From Segetibacter sp. (GTDB taxonomy: Bacteria; Bacteroidota; Bacteroidia; Chitinophagales; Chitinophagaceae): 64,000 nucleotides of DNA. The position numbers and the translations under genes were made by a program. The stretch covers positions 1-64,000 of the forward strand of contig NZ_JAOQAH010000032.1 of NCBI RefSeq assembly GCF_025963695.1, written 5' to 3'. The notes beneath the pieces were generated by a model. The model was not told where the DNA came from. It made no database searches and was given only the letters and a program-made list of their open reading frames with translations. Below, piece by piece: positions 62,950-64,000 of the stretch (positions are counted from its first letter, which is position 1; every line of letters begins with the position of its first letter).

Positions 62950-63390
62950 AGATGAGGGTTTACAGCAAAAATAAAGGTAAAAGGAGTTTGGGACCGGGAA
63001 TTAGAAATGCGCAACTAGTTTGAGATGAATGAACATAAGAAGTACGTTTTTTGTTCCGGCACCTGTTTTTTATGGCCTCATCGTTGTGTCACACTCTTGT
63101 ACAGCAAATCGCATTGCAACGGTTTAAAATAAGGGCGTTCTTTTTTTAATACATGAAATATTTATTTTTTATAAGGAAAGCAGTATTCTAGAACAACCCG
63201 ATAAAAGACGAATATTGAAAAAAAAGATGAAAGGATTGCGACGCAACGAAGCTGAATGGGGGATTAATGCTGGTATTTAAATTATTTTCAATAAAAGTTG
63301 AAACTGCAGGGTTTAAAAACAGAGCAAGTCTTCAAAAATCTTTCCGATACATTACTTTCGCACTACGAAAAAGTACTAATCACTAAGGAC
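62950..63390. other. Intergenic region with a paired element
   Basis: Copy 14 (core 63085-63093, minus strand, GCTGTACAAGAG followed by TGTGACACAACGATG) and copy 15 (core 63237-63245, plus strand, GATGAAAGGAT followed by TGCGACGCAACGAAG) face outward, 161 bp end to end. The minus-strand TATTTTTG recG box (62966-62973) and a TACTTTCG near-match (about 63351-63358) ahead of the permease are also here. Confidence 0.65.
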
Positions 63391-64000
63391 ATGAGTGTAA
63401 AGCAAGGAAGAGAATTTATTGTTTCTAAAGGTTTCGATTCGTTTTTTATTGATCTCAATAGCGCTGTTAAATTCAATCTCCGGTTCTTTAAAGAGCTATT
63501 TCTGCCACCCTACGAAGGCCGGGAAATCATAAAACAGTGCTACGAGATCGGCTGGAAATCGTTGCCGCTTATATCACTCACCGGATTTATAACGGGCCTT
63601 GTATTTACCAAGCAGTCGCGCCCTTCTTTGGCTGAGTTTGGCGCCACATCATGGCTTCCGTCACTGGTAGCGATAGCAATTATTAAAGCCCTTGCTCCGT
63701 TGGTAACCGCCTTAATTGCTGCGGGCAAAGTAGGCTCAAATATTGGAGCAGAAATTGGCTCGATGAGAGTGACCGAACAAATAGATGCCATGGAAGTGTC
63801 GGCTGTTAATCCTTTTAAATTTTTAGTAGTAAGCCGGGTTATAGCTACAACTGTTATGATACCTATTCTTATGTGCTATACCGGCTGTGTGGCCATGTTG
63901 GGGTCATACATCAATGTTCATACAAACGAGATGACTAGTTTCGTCGCTTTTTTTGAGCAGGCTTTCTCCAAAATATCATTTCTAGACATTTTTTCCTCTT
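63391..64000 (+). CDS. MlaE/YrbE family ABC permease, partial
   Basis: The first 203 codons of a lipid-transport permease, cut by the window end. N-terminal RFFKELFLPPYEGREIIKQC then YEIGWKSLPLISLTGFITGL is typical, followed by the family core AAGKVGSNIGAEIGSMRVTE and QIDAMEVSAVNPFKFLVVSR. MlaE works with an MlaF-type ATPase and an MCE protein in lipid traffic across the envelope; those genes are expected just downstream. ATG 63391 is chosen; the frame is open to TTG 63298 and that start cannot be excluded. Confidence 0.9.
   Translation, partial: MSVKQGREFIVSKGFDSFFIDLNSAVKFNLRFFKELFLPPYEGREIIKQCYEIGWKSLPLISLTGFITGLVFTKQSRPSLAEFGATSWLPSLVAIAIIKALAPLVTALIAAGKVGSNIGAEIGSMRVTEQIDAMEVSAVNPFKFLVVSRVIATTVMIPILMCYTGCVAMLGSYINVHTNEMTSFVAFFEQAFSKISFLDIFSS

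Overview
The window looks like chromosomal DNA of a Bacteroidota bacterium, most likely family Chitinophagaceae (inference). The reasons are several: A+T-rich DNA; promoters of the Bacteroidota type (TAnnTTTG minus-7 boxes) in front of many genes; T9SS type A and type B C-terminal sorting domains on three giant secreted proteins; a TonB-dependent receptor with a carboxypeptidase-regulatory N-domain; and families that are mainly found in this phylum (DUF4293, DUF6427-like, DUF4136, 2TM). No rRNA, tRNA, CRISPR array, phage or intact insertion sequence was seen.

Layout. 0.2-5.2 kb: TonB-dependent receptor, then a probable operon of small envelope proteins (2TM, TPR, two paralogous membrane proteins) closed by a winged-helix regulator, with a 36-bp near-palindrome overlapping its promoter. 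5.3-5.9 kb: a decayed ABC transporter locus. 6-13 kb: glyA, a DUF4293 protein, a 1364-aa T9SS surface protein and its small PID-CTERM-like partner. 13-20.3 kb: uvrA, an ECF-type sigma factor, dsbD with a separate DsbD-N-like protein, purQ. 20.4-29 kb: tandem repeats, a GH26 glycosidase with a LacI-type operator, two envelope genes, a rhodanese, a NatA/NatB-type ABC exporter, a secreted CarboxypepD_reg protein, an aldose epimerase-like protein. 29.3-38.2 kb: pdxA, rsmA, a 2-hydroxyacid dehydrogenase, greA (with a hairpin-terminator leader), a HIT protein, ruvC, a flippase-like protein with DUF3108, a YkuK-like protein, yihA. 38.6-44.4 kb: atpD-atpC, a DUF4136 lipoprotein, a beta-barrel protein, YqgE/AlgH, an orphan histidine kinase. 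44.5-48.7 kb: a second T9SS surface protein, paralogous to the first, again beside a PID-CTERM-like small protein. 48.9-64 kb: a FUSC-family protein, glpD-glpK-glpF, serS, a T9SS type B PKD protein, recG, and the start of an MlaE-family permease that runs off the window.

How the genes relate. Most are housekeeping genes (nucleotide, C1, PLP and glycerol metabolism, DNA repair, translation, ATP synthase) mixed with envelope and secretion functions. glpD, glpK and glpF form a complete glycerol uptake and oxidation pathway. DsbD and its companion move reducing power to the periplasm. The two large T9SS proteins share a long C-terminal region and each sits beside a short protein with the same VPFDxGVG(V/L)LVA tail, which suggests a repeated surface-display module.

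The most unusual signal is not a gene. It is a dispersed intergenic element with a TGYGACRCA core, about 15 copies in 64 kb. The two arms of the core change together (TGTG-A-CACA against TGCG-A-CGCA). Three loci carry two copies in inverted, outward-facing orientation 101 to 161 bp apart, a REPIN or MITE-like layout. Other points of interest are two genes whose reading frames clearly start upstream of any ATG, GTG or TTG (recG and the flippase-like gene), a transcription-terminator-like hairpin in the greA leader, and two intrinsic terminators that belong to no visible gene.
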